From NCBI GenBank assembly GCA_900079685.1, contig LT599019.1, positions 171,864 to 235,863 on the forward strand: DNA of 64,000 nucleotides, given 5' to 3'. Source of the stretch: an uncultured delta proteobacterium. GTDB lineage: Bacteria; Desulfobacterota; Desulfovibrionia; Desulfovibrionales; Desulfovibrionaceae. Each line of letters starts with the position of its first letter. Positions within the stretch are counted from its first letter, which is position 1. The position numbers and the translations under genes were made by a program. The notes beneath the pieces were generated by a model. That model did no database searches, was not told where the DNA came from, and saw nothing but the letters and a program-made list of their open reading frames with translations. Below are positions 55,032-62,982 of the stretch, piece after piece.

Positions 55032-55082
55032 CGGCATCTCCTCATGCGGTTTCGTGCCTTGTTTCTACACAAGAACGGAAAA

Positions 55083-55114
55083 GGCCGCAACCACTGGCAA
55101 AAGCGGTTGCGGCC
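55083..55114 (-). terminator. Terminator of feoB
   Basis: A 10-bp stem, ggccgcaacc with ggttgcggcc; the minus-strand tail is TTTTCC. It lies 22 nt beyond the feoB stop. Confidence 0.75.
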
Positions 55115-55136
55115 GGATCTTATAATGGCACTTCGT

Positions 55137-57377
55137 CTACAACAGCGCTTTGCCGATCTGGAAAACGGCCACGGCAAGCCCGTAGGCCAGCACCGTGCTG
55201 CTGATAAGGCTGAACAGCGCCCAGCCCCAGCTGGCGGTTTCCGAACGGATGGCCGCGATGGTCACCACGCACGGGGCGTAAATCAGCACGAAGATGATGA
55301 GGCTCGCGGCATTGGCTTTATTCCAGTGCGGGTCGGCCTTGATCTTTTCGCTGAGCGGCGTCGCCTCTTCCGGATCCACTTCGCCGAGGGAATACGCGGT
55401 GCCCATGGTGGAGACGAGCACTTCCTTGGCCGCGAACCCGCCCAGCAGGGCAATGTTCGTCCGCCAGTCGAACCCGGCGTATTGGCTCACCGGTTCGAAC
55501 ACGGCGCCGATGCGCCCGGCGATGGAATTGCGGAGCCGTTCCCCGTTTTCTTCGTTTTTCAACTCGTCAACAGCGCCCTTGGCTTTCTCCAGGGCCTCGG
55601 CAAGCTCTTCCTTGTCCGCTTCCGTGGCGGCAGCCAGGGCCTTTTCAGCGACTTCGGCCTTTTCCTCGGCGGCCGTGATCTTGGCGGCGTAGCCCTGGGC
55701 CACGTCGTCAGGCAGGGCCGGGAAGGTCAGGAGCGCCCAGAGCACGATAGAGATGGCAAGGATGATGGTCCCGGCTTTTTTCAGGTACTGCCAGCCGCGT
55801 TCCCAGGTGTGCAGGAGCAGGCCGCGCATCGTCGGCAGCCGGTACGGCGGCAGCTCCATGACAAAGGGCGTGGGCGGGCCGGAAATGATGGTGGACCTGA
55901 GCACCCTGGCCGCCAGCAGGGCGATGATCCAGCCCGCCAAGGTAATGCTCAGCATGATGGCCGCCTGGTTCTCCTCGGCGAAAAAGGCCCCGACAAGCAG
56001 GAGGAAGACCGGAATCTTCGCGCCGCAGGCCATGTACGGCAAGGTCAGCATGGTTGCCAGTTTTTCTTTGGGGCTGCGCAGGGTGCGCGTCGCCATAACG
56101 CCCGGCACGGCGCAGCCGCCCGCGATGCCGCCGCTGATCATATACGGCATGATGGAGGAGCCGTGCAGGCCGAAATAGCGGAAAACCCTGTCCAGCATAT
56201 AGGCGATGCGGGCCATGTACCCCACGTCCTCCAGGAAGGCGATGAGCAGGAACATGATGAAGATCAACGGCACGAAAGTCATGATGCCGCCGACCCCGTT
56301 GATGATCCCGGACACGAGCAGGGATTTCAACAGCCCGTCGGGCAGCGCCGCGCTTACGGTATCCCCCAGCCAGCCGAAGAACCCGTCCACCCAGTCCATG
56401 GGAATGGAGCCCACCGAAAAGGCGATGACGTAGACGCAGTAAAAAACCGCCGCCATCAGCAGAATGCCGAGAAGGTTGTGCGTAAGGTAGGTATCCACCT
56501 TGTCGGAAAGATTGCGCCGGGCATGCACGTCCGCGTGGCGCACGACGATTTCCCGGCGCAGCACCCCGGCGATATATCCGTAGCGGAAGTCGGCGATGGT
56601 CGCTTCCGGATAGGTCTGGAGCGTACCGGCAAGATGGCGGGCCAGTTCGGAATACGCGCCGTCGAGCCTGCCGATGAGCGCGTTGGAAAGAAGACCGGCT
56701 TCCCGGATCGCGGGGTCGTTTTCCAAAAATTTCAGGGCCAGCCAGCGGGCCGGATACACCGTATCCTCCGCCTTGCCGCCGGCGGCCAGGTCTTCCTCGA
56801 TCTCGCGGGTCATGGCCGCGAGCACCGGGTCGATATCCGTACCGTAGGAGATGTTTCTGGAGGCCCAGGGCTTGCCCCTGTTTGCCTTGCCCACGGCTAT
56901 CGCCGTACGCAGGGCTTCCATCACGCCCACGCCGTTGCGGCCCACGGTTTCCACCACCGGAATATCCAAAAGGCGGGAAAGACCTTTGGTGTCAATGGAA
57001 TCCCCGCGCCTGCGCACTTCGTCCATCATGTTGAGAGCGATAACGACCGGAATGCCCAACTCGAGCAGTTGCACCGTCAGATACAGATTGCGCTCGAGCG
57101 CTCCCGCGTCGATCACGTGCAGCACCACATCGGGCTTTTCCTCGACCAGCATCCGGCGGGCCACAACTTCTTCCTGGCTGTAGGCAGTCAGGGAATACGT
57201 GCCGGGAAGGTCCACAACGGCGATGGTTTCTCCGTCGACCTCGGCTTCGCCCGTCTTCTTCTCAACGGTGATGCCCGGGTAGTTCCCCACATGCTGCCGC
57301 GCGCCGGTGATGGCGTTGAACATGGTAGTTTTGCCGGCGTTCGGGTTGCCCGCCAGAGCCACGGTCACAGATTTCAT
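55137..57377 (-). CDS. feoB: Ferrous iron transport protein B
   Basis: Inner-membrane Fe(II) transporter with a cytosolic GTPase domain. From the ATG at 57377 (GGAGGG upstream) it has 746 aa: G-protein motifs GNPNAGKTT (9-17), the DLPGTYSL G3 region, NMMDE (G4), then the membrane part with the two Gate-type segments. A Glu/Ala/Lys-rich coiled-coil-like insert (about 590-645) lies in a loop between membrane segments. Length and order match FeoB. Last gene of the feo locus; expected to be derepressed by Fur when iron is scarce. Confidence 0.96.
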   Translation of the reverse strand: MKSVTVALAGNPNAGKTTMFNAITGARQHVGNYPGITVEKKTGEAEVDGETIAVVDLPGTYSLTAYSQEEVVARRMLVEEKPDVVLHVIDAGALERNLYLTVQLLELGIPVVIALNMMDEVRRRGDSIDTKGLSRLLDIPVVETVGRNGVGVMEALRTAIAVGKANRGKPWASRNISYGTDIDPVLAAMTREIEEDLAAGGKAEDTVYPARWLALKFLENDPAIREAGLLSNALIGRLDGAYSELARHLAGTLQTYPEATIADFRYGYIAGVLRREIVVRHADVHARRNLSDKVDTYLTHNLLGILLMAAVFYCVYVIAFSVGSIPMDWVDGFFGWLGDTVSAALPDGLLKSLLVSGIINGVGGIMTFVPLIFIMFLLIAFLEDVGYMARIAYMLDRVFRYFGLHGSSIMPYMISGGIAGGCAVPGVMATRTLRSPKEKLATMLTLPYMACGAKIPVFLLLVGAFFAEENQAAIMLSITLAGWIIALLAARVLRSTIISGPPTPFVMELPPYRLPTMRGLLLHTWERGWQYLKKAGTIILAISIVLWALLTFPALPDDVAQGYAAKITAAEEKAEVAEKALAAATEADKEELAEALEKAKGAVDELKNEENGERLRNSIAGRIGAVFEPVSQYAGFDWRTNIALLGGFAAKEVLVSTMGTAYSLGEVDPEEATPLSEKIKADPHWNKANAASLIIFVLIYAPCVVTIAAIRSETASWGWALFSLISSTVLAYGLAVAVFQIGKALL

Positions 57378-57482
57378 ATACCCTCCAGGTAAACCGAAAA
57401 AAAGCGCGCACTCTCCCTGCCCGGCTTCCACACCGCCCCGCCGTGCTGGCAAAGCGACCGGATGCCGGGTGAACCGAAAAAC

Positions 57483-57510
57483 GAAAAGCCGGAGGTTCTC
57501 CGGGCTTTTC
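57483..57510 (-). terminator. Hairpin between feoA and feoB
   Basis: Arms gaaaagccggag (57483-57494) and ctccgggcttttc (57498-57510) pair with one bulge. It may tune feoB expression relative to feoA. Confidence 0.4.
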
Positions 57511-57515
57511 CCGCA

Positions 57516-57770
57516 TTAATCCCGGGGCGTTACAGTTATCCAGTCCGCCTCGTTGTTGCGTAATGTCAGGGTAAAACCTTGCAGCCGCAAGGCCACGGGA
57601 TCTTTCAGCGGGGCGCGGCCCACAATTTCCACGGCCGCGCCGGGAACTATTCCCATATCGCGGATACGGCGGCCAAGTTCGCCCTGGGCCGCGACGGCGG
57701 CAATGACTGCCGTTTGCCCCACGCGCATCTGGCGCAAATTGATAGTCGAGCCGCTCTGTTCCATTCTCAT
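57516..57770 (-). CDS. feoA: Ferrous iron transport protein A
   Basis: SH3-like accessory protein of the FeoB transporter, 84 aa, with LRQMRVGQTAVIAAV, GELGRRIRDMGIVPG and the closing TLTLRNNEADWITV typical of FeoA. An alternative ATG lies two codons inside. It is immediately upstream of feoB. Confidence 0.92.
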   Translation of the reverse strand: MRMEQSGSTINLRQMRVGQTAVIAAVAAQGELGRRIRDMGIVPGAAVEIVGRAPLKDPVALRLQGFTLTLRNNEADWITVTPRD

Positions 57771-57807
57771 TCTCTCCCTCGGCCTTATGCTTGGTGCAAA
57801 AAAGAAT

Positions 57808-57830
57808 CCGTGCCGGCGGCGCCGGCACGG
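57808..57830 (-). terminator. Hairpin with U-tract inside the feo locus
   Basis: A 10-bp stem, ccgtgccggc with gccggcacgg, loop ggc. On the minus strand it is followed by ATTCTTTTTT. It could end a first transcript carrying only the FeoA-like and Cys-rich genes, or act as an attenuator before feoAB. Confidence 0.6.
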
Positions 57831-57845
57831 GAAGTGATACGCCGT

Positions 57846-58019
57846 TTACTTCTGGCAGCAGGCCGACACTGAAGCGCTGCCGCAGCTTTTCCCGGAATCG
57901 CCCCCGCAACCGCCCCCACAACCGCAGGAGCAGCCCCCCGACTTTTTAAACACATACCGGTAGACAAGATATCCGGCGGCTGCCAAAACGATCAGCCCCA
58001 CGACAATTGCGTCAACCAT
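57846..58019 (-). CDS. FeoB-associated Cys-rich membrane protein
   Basis: A 57-aa product with one membrane helix (about 4-22) followed by a short cytosolic Cys-rich tail with seven Cys (CSCGCGGGCGGDSGKSCG..., then ACC). It matches the small FeoB-associated Cys-rich family found in feo loci, whose exact task is unknown; iron or thiol binding is likely. AAGGAG precedes the ATG at 58019. It overlaps the end of the upstream FeoA-like gene by 8 nt. Confidence 0.85.
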   Translation of the reverse strand: MVDAIVVGLIVLAAAGYLVYRYVFKKSGGCSCGCGGGCGGDSGKSCGSASVSACCQK

Positions 58020-58416
58020 GTCTTTCTCCTTTGCGGCCCCGCGCATGACGCCCGAACAGCGTTTGCAGGGACGCGCCCCGGCACGGGTCTGGGGCGTCTC
58101 GCCCGCCGCCGACCTCGTCGCACACGATATTGGCCGCGCTCTCGCAATCAAGCACCACGCAGGTGTCGCGCACCTCGATGCGGCAGCCGGTATCGCCCTG
58201 CCCCCGCACAATTATTTCCGTGCCCGGAACAAGCCCCAGGGAATACAACCTGGAGCGAAGGCGCTGGCATCCCCGCAGCTCACGCACATGCGTCCGCACG
58301 CCGTCCGGAAGATCACGCAACCGGCACCCGCCGTTCCCGCGCGGGCACGCTTCGGAAGCCGGGGAAAGCCCGCCTTCCGCGCCGCATGCCGGGCCTTGAT
58401 CGAAATCTGGGCACAT
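58012..58416 (-). CDS. FeoA-domain protein with Cys-rich extension
   Basis: A second FeoA-type protein in the locus, 134 aa. It has an N-terminal extension with several Cys (Cys2, Cys11, Cys24, Cys31), then a FeoA/SH3-like domain (about 33-105) with RLYSLGLVPGTEIIV, and a basic tail; about ten Cys in all. The ATG at 58416 with GGAGGAT upstream is preferred. It is first in the feo transcript, 37 nt from a consensus -10 covered by a Fur-box candidate. The Cys content suggests metal sensing or binding that FeoA normally lacks (inference). Confidence 0.82.
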   Translation of the reverse strand: MCPDFDQGPACGAEGGLSPASEACPRGNGGCRLRDLPDGVRTHVRELRGCQRLRSRLYSLGLVPGTEIIVRGQGDTGCRIEVRDTCVVLDCESAANIVCDEVGGGRDAPDPCRGASLQTLFGRHARGRKGERHG

Positions 58417-58672
58417 ATATCCTCCATACATGGCACGAGCCACACATAGAGTGATAATGCCTTTCATTATACCTGTAAAGGGCCAGGCGGTTTTCCGTGC
58501 AAGAGAAATGAAAGCCCCGCCCAGCACGCCGCTCGCATTTGAAATCAATTCTCTTTGAAATTCGTTATCAACGATATGGAGTAAAATAAAACTGCTGTCA
58601 AGCGGAAATTTTCATAGTATCGAAATAGAAAATTATTCTCTTTTAGGGCACGGCTGGCTGGAAAAAATATTC
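58417..58672. other. Control region between feo and the P-type ATPase
   Basis: Apart from the Fur box and promoter (listed separately) and the terminator at 58673-58738, this 256-nt AT-rich stretch shows no gene. Confidence 0.6.
58453..58471 (-). promoter_or_regulatory. Fur-box candidate over a consensus -10 of the feo locus
   Basis: GATAATGCCTTTCATTATA matches 14 of 19 positions of the Fur consensus (GATAATGATAATCATTATC). On the minus strand its end supplies TATAAT (58466-58471), a perfect -10 pointing at the first feo gene 49 nt away. The -35 is weak. Iron-repressed transcription is predicted. Confidence 0.75.
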
Positions 58673-58738
58673 CCGCCGAAGAACTCTAACGCCGGCCCCA
58701 CCCTCTCGGCGGTGGCCGGCGTTAGAGTTCTTCGGCGG
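58673..58738 (-). terminator. Terminator of the Zn/Cd-type ATPase gene
   Basis: A perfect 25-bp stem (58673-58697 with 58714-58738) just past the ATPase stop. On the minus strand it is followed by TATTTTTT. Confidence 0.85.
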
Positions 58739-58745
58739 TCCGGCG

Positions 58746-60698
58746 CTACACGCGCATGGCCCTCGTTGCGTTGAGCACCGCGAGAAGGGCCACGCCCACG
58801 TCCGCGAAAACCGCTTCCCACAGCCCGGAGAGCCCGCAGATGCCGAGCCCCATGAAGAGCAGCTTGATGCCCAGCGCCATGCCGATATTCTGCCAGACGA
58901 TGCCCCGCACCTTGTCCCCGAGGTTGAACAGCCTGACAATCTGGGCCGGGGAATCGTTCAGGATGACCGCGTCCGCCGCTTCCACGGCGGCTTCCGCGCC
59001 CACCCCGCCCATGGCTATGCCCACGCGGGAAAGCGCCAGGATGGGGGCGTCGTTGATGCCGTCGCCCACAAAGGCGGCGGTTTCCCTATCCGCCAGCCGG
59101 GAAAGGGCTTCCACCTTGCCCTCGGGCAGCAGTTCGGCCTCGTACCCATCCACGCCCACCGTTGCCGCCACGGCGGCGACGGCCTCGCGCCGGTCGCCGC
59201 TCAGCATGAAAGTCTTCAGCCCCCGCGCCCGCAGCGCGGCGACCGCCTCCCCGGCCTCGGGCTTGACCGTGTCCGTCACTTCGAGATAGCCGCAATAGAC
59301 GCCGTCCCGGACGATGAACACGAGAGCCCCGGCGGCGGCAACCTCCGGCACGGGCAAGCCCGCGTCCCGCAGAAGCCTCGCCGACCCGGCAAGATAGGTG
59401 ACTCCGCCCGCCGTCGCGCGCATGCCCTTGCCCGGCACCTCTTCCACAACCAGGCCGGAAGGCCGGGTGAACCCGCTCCCCACTTTTGCCATAACGGCCC
59501 TGGCCACCGGGTGGTTCGACTCCGATTCCGCCAGCGCGGCGGCCAGCAGCAGCTCGTCCTCACTGACGCCCGGCTGCGGCGCGATGCGCGTGACCGCGAA
59601 TGCGCCGCTGGTCAGGGTGCCGGTTTTGTCGAACACCACGGATTTGATATGGGAAAGCCCGTCGAGCACCACCCCGCCCTTGACCAGAATGCCCTTGCGC
59701 GACGCCGCGCCGATACCGGCGAAATAGCTGAGCGGGATGGAGATGACCAGCGCGCAGGGGCAAGAAATGACGAGCAGCACCAGGGCGCGGTAAATCCAGG
59801 TATGCCAGTCCGCCCCGCCGACGAGGGGGGGCAGCACGGCCACCAGCGCGGCGAGCGCCACGACGGCGGGCGTGTAATAGCGGGCGAACCGCGTCATGAA
59901 CCGTTCCGTCGGGGCCTTGTTTTTGGCCGCGTTCTGCACCATTTCCAGAACGCGGGCCATGTGCGTATCCGCGAACACGGCCGTGGCCCTGACCGTGATG
60001 ACCCCGCCGGTGTTGAGGGACCCGCCGAGCACGGCATCGCCTTCGGCCACGGCCACCGGCACGGACTCCCCGGTCAGCGGGGACTGGTCAAGATGGGTGG
60101 CGCCGGAAACGACCACCCCGTCCAGCGGTACGCTCTCCCCGGCCCGGATGACCACGGAGTCGCCTGCCCGCACGTCTTCCACGTCCATGGTGACCACGTC
60201 GTCGCCGCACAGGACATGGGCCTTGCTCGGCTTTGAGGCCAGCAGGCTCTGGATGGAATCGCGGGACCGTTCCGAGGCCAGTTCCTGAAAAAATTCGCCG
60301 ATCCGGTAAAACAGCATGACACCCACGGCTTCGGCGTATTGCCCCAGGCCCACGGCGACCACGGTCGCCCCGGCCATGAGGGTGAACTCGTTCATGACGT
60401 CGCGGTCCAGGATCAACTTGCCCGCGACCTTGAAAACGGACCAGCCGCACGCGATATACGGCCCGGCGAACAGAAGGGGCGCGGCCCAGGGGCCGAAGCG
60501 GGCCGTCAGCGCATCCTCGAACACCAGCACCAGAGCGAAAAATATCCCTGAAACAACGAGCATGGCGGCTTCCTGCCGGGGGGACATCCCCTCGGAGCCG
60601 TGTTCGTGGCCGTGGTCCTGATCGTGCGCGTCCCGCGGTTGCGGCACCGCGCAACTGCCTCCATCCTCGGCGCAGCAAGGGCAGGCGGATGTTTTCAT
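58746..60698 (-). CDS. Zinc/cadmium-type P-type ATPase
   Basis: Heavy-metal exporting P1B ATPase of the ZntA/CadA branch, 650 aa. The short N-terminus has Cys-rich (SACPCCAEDGGSC) and His-rich (HDQDHGHEHG) metal-binding stretches but no full HMA domain. Then come membrane helices, the TGES actuator motif, the transmembrane site SCPCALVISIP, DKTGT and GDGINDAPILAL. The ATG at 60698 has GAGGAG upstream and lies 1 nt after the ArsR stop, so the two are coupled. The neighbouring sensor suggests Zn, Cd or Pb as substrate. A 25-bp terminator follows. Confidence 0.93.
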   Translation of the reverse strand: MKTSACPCCAEDGGSCAVPQPRDAHDQDHGHEHGSEGMSPRQEAAMLVVSGIFFALVLVFEDALTARFGPWAAPLLFAGPYIACGWSVFKVAGKLILDRDVMNEFTLMAGATVVAVGLGQYAEAVGVMLFYRIGEFFQELASERSRDSIQSLLASKPSKAHVLCGDDVVTMDVEDVRAGDSVVIRAGESVPLDGVVVSGATHLDQSPLTGESVPVAVAEGDAVLGGSLNTGGVITVRATAVFADTHMARVLEMVQNAAKNKAPTERFMTRFARYYTPAVVALAALVAVLPPLVGGADWHTWIYRALVLLVISCPCALVISIPLSYFAGIGAASRKGILVKGGVVLDGLSHIKSVVFDKTGTLTSGAFAVTRIAPQPGVSEDELLLAAALAESESNHPVARAVMAKVGSGFTRPSGLVVEEVPGKGMRATAGGVTYLAGSARLLRDAGLPVPEVAAAGALVFIVRDGVYCGYLEVTDTVKPEAGEAVAALRARGLKTFMLSGDRREAVAAVAATVGVDGYEAELLPEGKVEALSRLADRETAAFVGDGINDAPILALSRVGIAMGGVGAEAAVEAADAVILNDSPAQIVRLFNLGDKVRGIVWQNIGMALGIKLLFMGLGICGLSGLWEAVFADVGVALLAVLNATRAMRV

Positions 60699-60699
60699 G

Positions 60700-61134
60700 T
60701 CAGTTCTCCTCTGTGGACAGGGCATCCATATCCGGATCGGAAAGAGTATGTATTTCAAGCGAGTGGAATGTATCCGTATCCGAGCCCATGGCGCCGCACA
60801 ACGCGCGCTCGCGCTCCAGGATATCTTCGATGCGGCGGGCGTCCTCGCGCACGACCGGGGAATCGCCGATACCGGCGACCACCCAGGCCAACGCGCCCTG
60901 TACGATCGGGTTCTTGCCGTCCGCCAGACGGTAGTAAACCCATTTCCCTTTTTTCCGGCTCTCGATAAGCCGGGCCTGTTTCAAAATGGACAAATGCTTG
61001 GAGGTGGTGGACGGCGAAAGATCCAGAAAACCGGTCACCTGGCAGACGCACATCTCGCGGTCGCGCAGGGCCATCAGGATGCGGACGCGGTTTTCGTCCG
61101 TGAGCGCCTTCGCAACAGTCATAAAGTCGAACAT
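60700..61134 (-). CDS. ArsR/SmtB family metal-responsive repressor
   Basis: Winged-helix repressor, 144 aa. The recognition helix carries MCVCQVTGFLDLSPSTTSKHL, the Cys-x-Cys metal motif (type ELCVC) used by CadC/ArsR sensors of soft metals, followed by the wing KKGKWVYYRL. The C-terminal tail holds extra acids and His. GGAGGT precedes the ATG at 61134. It is the first gene of the ATPase operon; a palindromic operator lies over its promoter, so it is likely autorepressed until metal binds. Confidence 0.93.
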   Translation of the reverse strand: MFDFMTVAKALTDENRVRILMALRDREMCVCQVTGFLDLSPSTTSKHLSILKQARLIESRKKGKWVYYRLADGKNPIVQGALAWVVAGIGDSPVVREDARRIEDILERERALCGAMGSDTDTFHSLEIHTLSDPDMDALSTEEN

Positions 61135-61147
61135 GCTTACCTCCGTC

Positions 61148-61167
61148 ATTTCGTTATATGACGAAAT
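61148..61167. promoter_or_regulatory. ArsR operator candidate
   Basis: atttcgt (61148-61154), six bases, acgaaat (61161-61167): a perfect 7-bp dyad directly before the ArsR gene and over the predicted -10. Confidence 0.65.
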
Positions 61168-61191
61168 ATGCCCAATGATGAACATTGTCAA
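61163..61191 (-). promoter_or_regulatory. Promoter of the arsR-ATPase operon
   Basis: Minus strand: consensus TTGACA (61186-61191), 17-nt spacer, TATTTC (61163-61168). The -10 overlaps the operator. Confidence 0.6.
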
Positions 61192-61274
61192 GAGGCGGAG
61201 TGGAGGCATTCGTTACCTTCCTGTCTCCATAAGAAATTTCCCTGACGCGGCTCACGCTTTCCTGAGCCGACGCG

Positions 61275-61412
61275 CGGCGGGGGGGCCAGTTCGTCGTCAG
61301 GCAAGGAAGCGTGCCGGATTTGCGTAGGGAGTGGACTCTTTGGTCCATGACCGAAGCAAATCCGGTGCGCTGACGCAGCATCACGGCGAACTGGCCCCCC
61401 CGCCGTTTTTTT
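61275..61412 (+). ncRNA. Nested palindrome with U-tract in the PurF-like leader
   Basis: An imperfect palindrome of 131 nt. Outer stem: 19 perfect pairs, cggcgggggggccagttcg (61275-61293) with 61387-61405. Inside lie CGTCAG/CTGACG (61295-61300 and 61370-61375), CCGGATTTGC/GCAAATCCGG (61314-61323 and 61356-61365) and TGGAC/GTCCA (61332-61336 and 61343-61347). Seven T follow the outer stem. It ends 88 nt before the PurF-like start. It could be a leader terminator, a structured RNA or a palindromic mobile element; no known class was recognised. Confidence 0.5.
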
Positions 61413-61500
61413 GCTGTACTTGTGGGGAAAGGACTTCTATAAGGAAACTCTCTTTCGGCAAAGGTGTTTCCATCATTTCATTCTACAAAGTGTGTGCATC

Positions 61501-62907
61501 ATGGGCGGCATTTTCGGCATAGCGCAAAAAGGCGAATGTGTTTCCGAGCTGTTTTACGGAACGGATTATCTTTCCCACCTGGGGACCAAACGCGGGGGCA
61601 TGGCCGTGGCGGGCCCTGCGGGATTTAACTGGAAAATCCACCGGCTGGAATCCAGCTATTTCCGCACCAAGCTCGAGCCGAGTCTCCGCTCGTTTTCCGG
61701 CAACCTCGGCCTCGGCGCCATCAGCGACACCGACGCCCAGCCGCTGACCTTCACCTCCCACCTCGGCCGCTTTTCCGTCGCCTCGGTCGGCAAGATCACC
61801 AACAGCGCGGAGCTGGCCCAGAAGGCCAACGAATCGCACTGTTTTTTCAGCGGCGCGTCCGACGGGCACGTGCGGCCCACGGAAATCATCGCCATGCTGC
61901 TCAGCGCGGAAAAGACGTTTGAGGACGGCATCCGCGCGGTGCACGAGCAGGTCAAAGGGTCCTGCACGTTCGCCATCATGACGCCCAAAGGCATTTACGC
62001 CTGCCGCGACAAGCTCGGCAGAACGCCCCTTGCGCTCGGGAAAAGCCCGGACGGGTACGCCCTGTCTTCGGAATCCAGCGCCTTTCTCAACCTCGGCTAC
62101 ACGCCCCTGCGGGATCTGGGGCCGGGCGAGGCCGTGTTTATCACCCCGGACGGCGTGGAAACGCGCATCGCGCCCGGCGACACAATGCAGATCTGCTCCT
62201 TCCTCTGGGTCTATTACGGCTACCCCTCCTCCGATTACGAAGGCGTCAACGTGGAAGCGTTCCGCTACCGTTGCGGCGCCTGTCTCGGCCAAGAGGATGA
62301 CGTGGAAGCGGATTTCGCCGGCGGCATCCCGGATTCCGGCATCGGGCACGCGGTCGGGTACGCCAACAGCCGCCACCTCCCCTATCAGCGGCCCATTGTG
62401 AAGTACACGCCCACCTGGCCGCGCAGTTTCATGCCGCAGAACCAGGAGTCCCGCGATCTGGTGGCCAAGATGAAGCTCATCCCCAACCGGACCCTGATCG
62501 AAGGCAAGAGCATGGTCTTTCTGGACGACTCCATCGTCCGGGGCACCCAGCTCAGGGACAACGCCAAAATACTTTACCAATACGGGGCCAAAGCCGTGCA
62601 CATGCGGATCGCCTGCCCGGTGCTGGTCTATCCTTGCGAGTTCCTCAACTTCTCCTCCTCCCGGTCCGCTCTCGAGCTTATCGGCCTCAAAGCCATCGCG
62701 GCCCTCGAAGGCGGAACGGTCAAGGATATCCAGCGCTACGTGGATGCCAACGACCCCAAAAACGCGGCCATGGTGGAATGGATCCGGAACAAGCTGGATC
62801 TCTCCTCCCTCAAGTTCCAGAAAATGGACAACATGGTCAAAGCCGTGGGTCTGCCCAAGGAAAAGCTCTGCACCCACTGCTGGGACGGGTCCAGCTACGG
62901 GATTTGA
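61501..62907 (+). CDS. PurF-like amidophosphoribosyltransferase homologue lacking the catalytic Cys
   Basis: A 468-aa protein with the two-domain layout of PurF: an N-terminal Ntn-type glutaminase domain (about 1-235) and a phosphoribosyltransferase domain with the PRPP motif VFLDDSIVRGTQ (near 339-350). Four Cys positions match iron-sulfur ligands of Bacillus-type PurF: QICSFLW, YPCEF and the pair LCTHC (457, 460). However, the N-terminal nucleophile Cys of PurF is Gly here (MGGIFGIAQ), so glutamine hydrolysis should not work. It may use free ammonia, serve another role, or have a separate partner. No strong ribosome-binding site is seen before 61501. A palindrome lies in the leader. Confidence 0.85.
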   Translation: MGGIFGIAQKGECVSELFYGTDYLSHLGTKRGGMAVAGPAGFNWKIHRLESSYFRTKLEPSLRSFSGNLGLGAISDTDAQPLTFTSHLGRFSVASVGKITNSAELAQKANESHCFFSGASDGHVRPTEIIAMLLSAEKTFEDGIRAVHEQVKGSCTFAIMTPKGIYACRDKLGRTPLALGKSPDGYALSSESSAFLNLGYTPLRDLGPGEAVFITPDGVETRIAPGDTMQICSFLWVYYGYPSSDYEGVNVEAFRYRCGACLGQEDDVEADFAGGIPDSGIGHAVGYANSRHLPYQRPIVKYTPTWPRSFMPQNQESRDLVAKMKLIPNRTLIEGKSMVFLDDSIVRGTQLRDNAKILYQYGAKAVHMRIACPVLVYPCEFLNFSSSRSALELIGLKAIAALEGGTVKDIQRYVDANDPKNAAMVEWIRNKLDLSSLKFQKMDNMVKAVGLPKEKLCTHCWDGSSYGI

Positions 62908-62928
62908 GGGCGGAAACCACACCACAAA

Positions 62929-62969
62929 AAAACAGCCCGGATTGGCATACCAATCCGGGCTGTTTTTTT
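62929..62969. terminator. Bidirectional terminator purF-like/uvrA
   Basis: A 17-bp stem (62929-62945 with 62950-62966) flanked by an A-run on the left and T-run on the right, so it serves both convergent genes. Confidence 0.9.
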
Positions 62970-62982
62970 GTTTATCAAAGAC

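Noticed and set aside
54762-57392. An 876-codon plus-strand ORF across fabD and feoB
   Set aside because: Antisense shadow of two certain genes, with no ribosome-binding site or domain.
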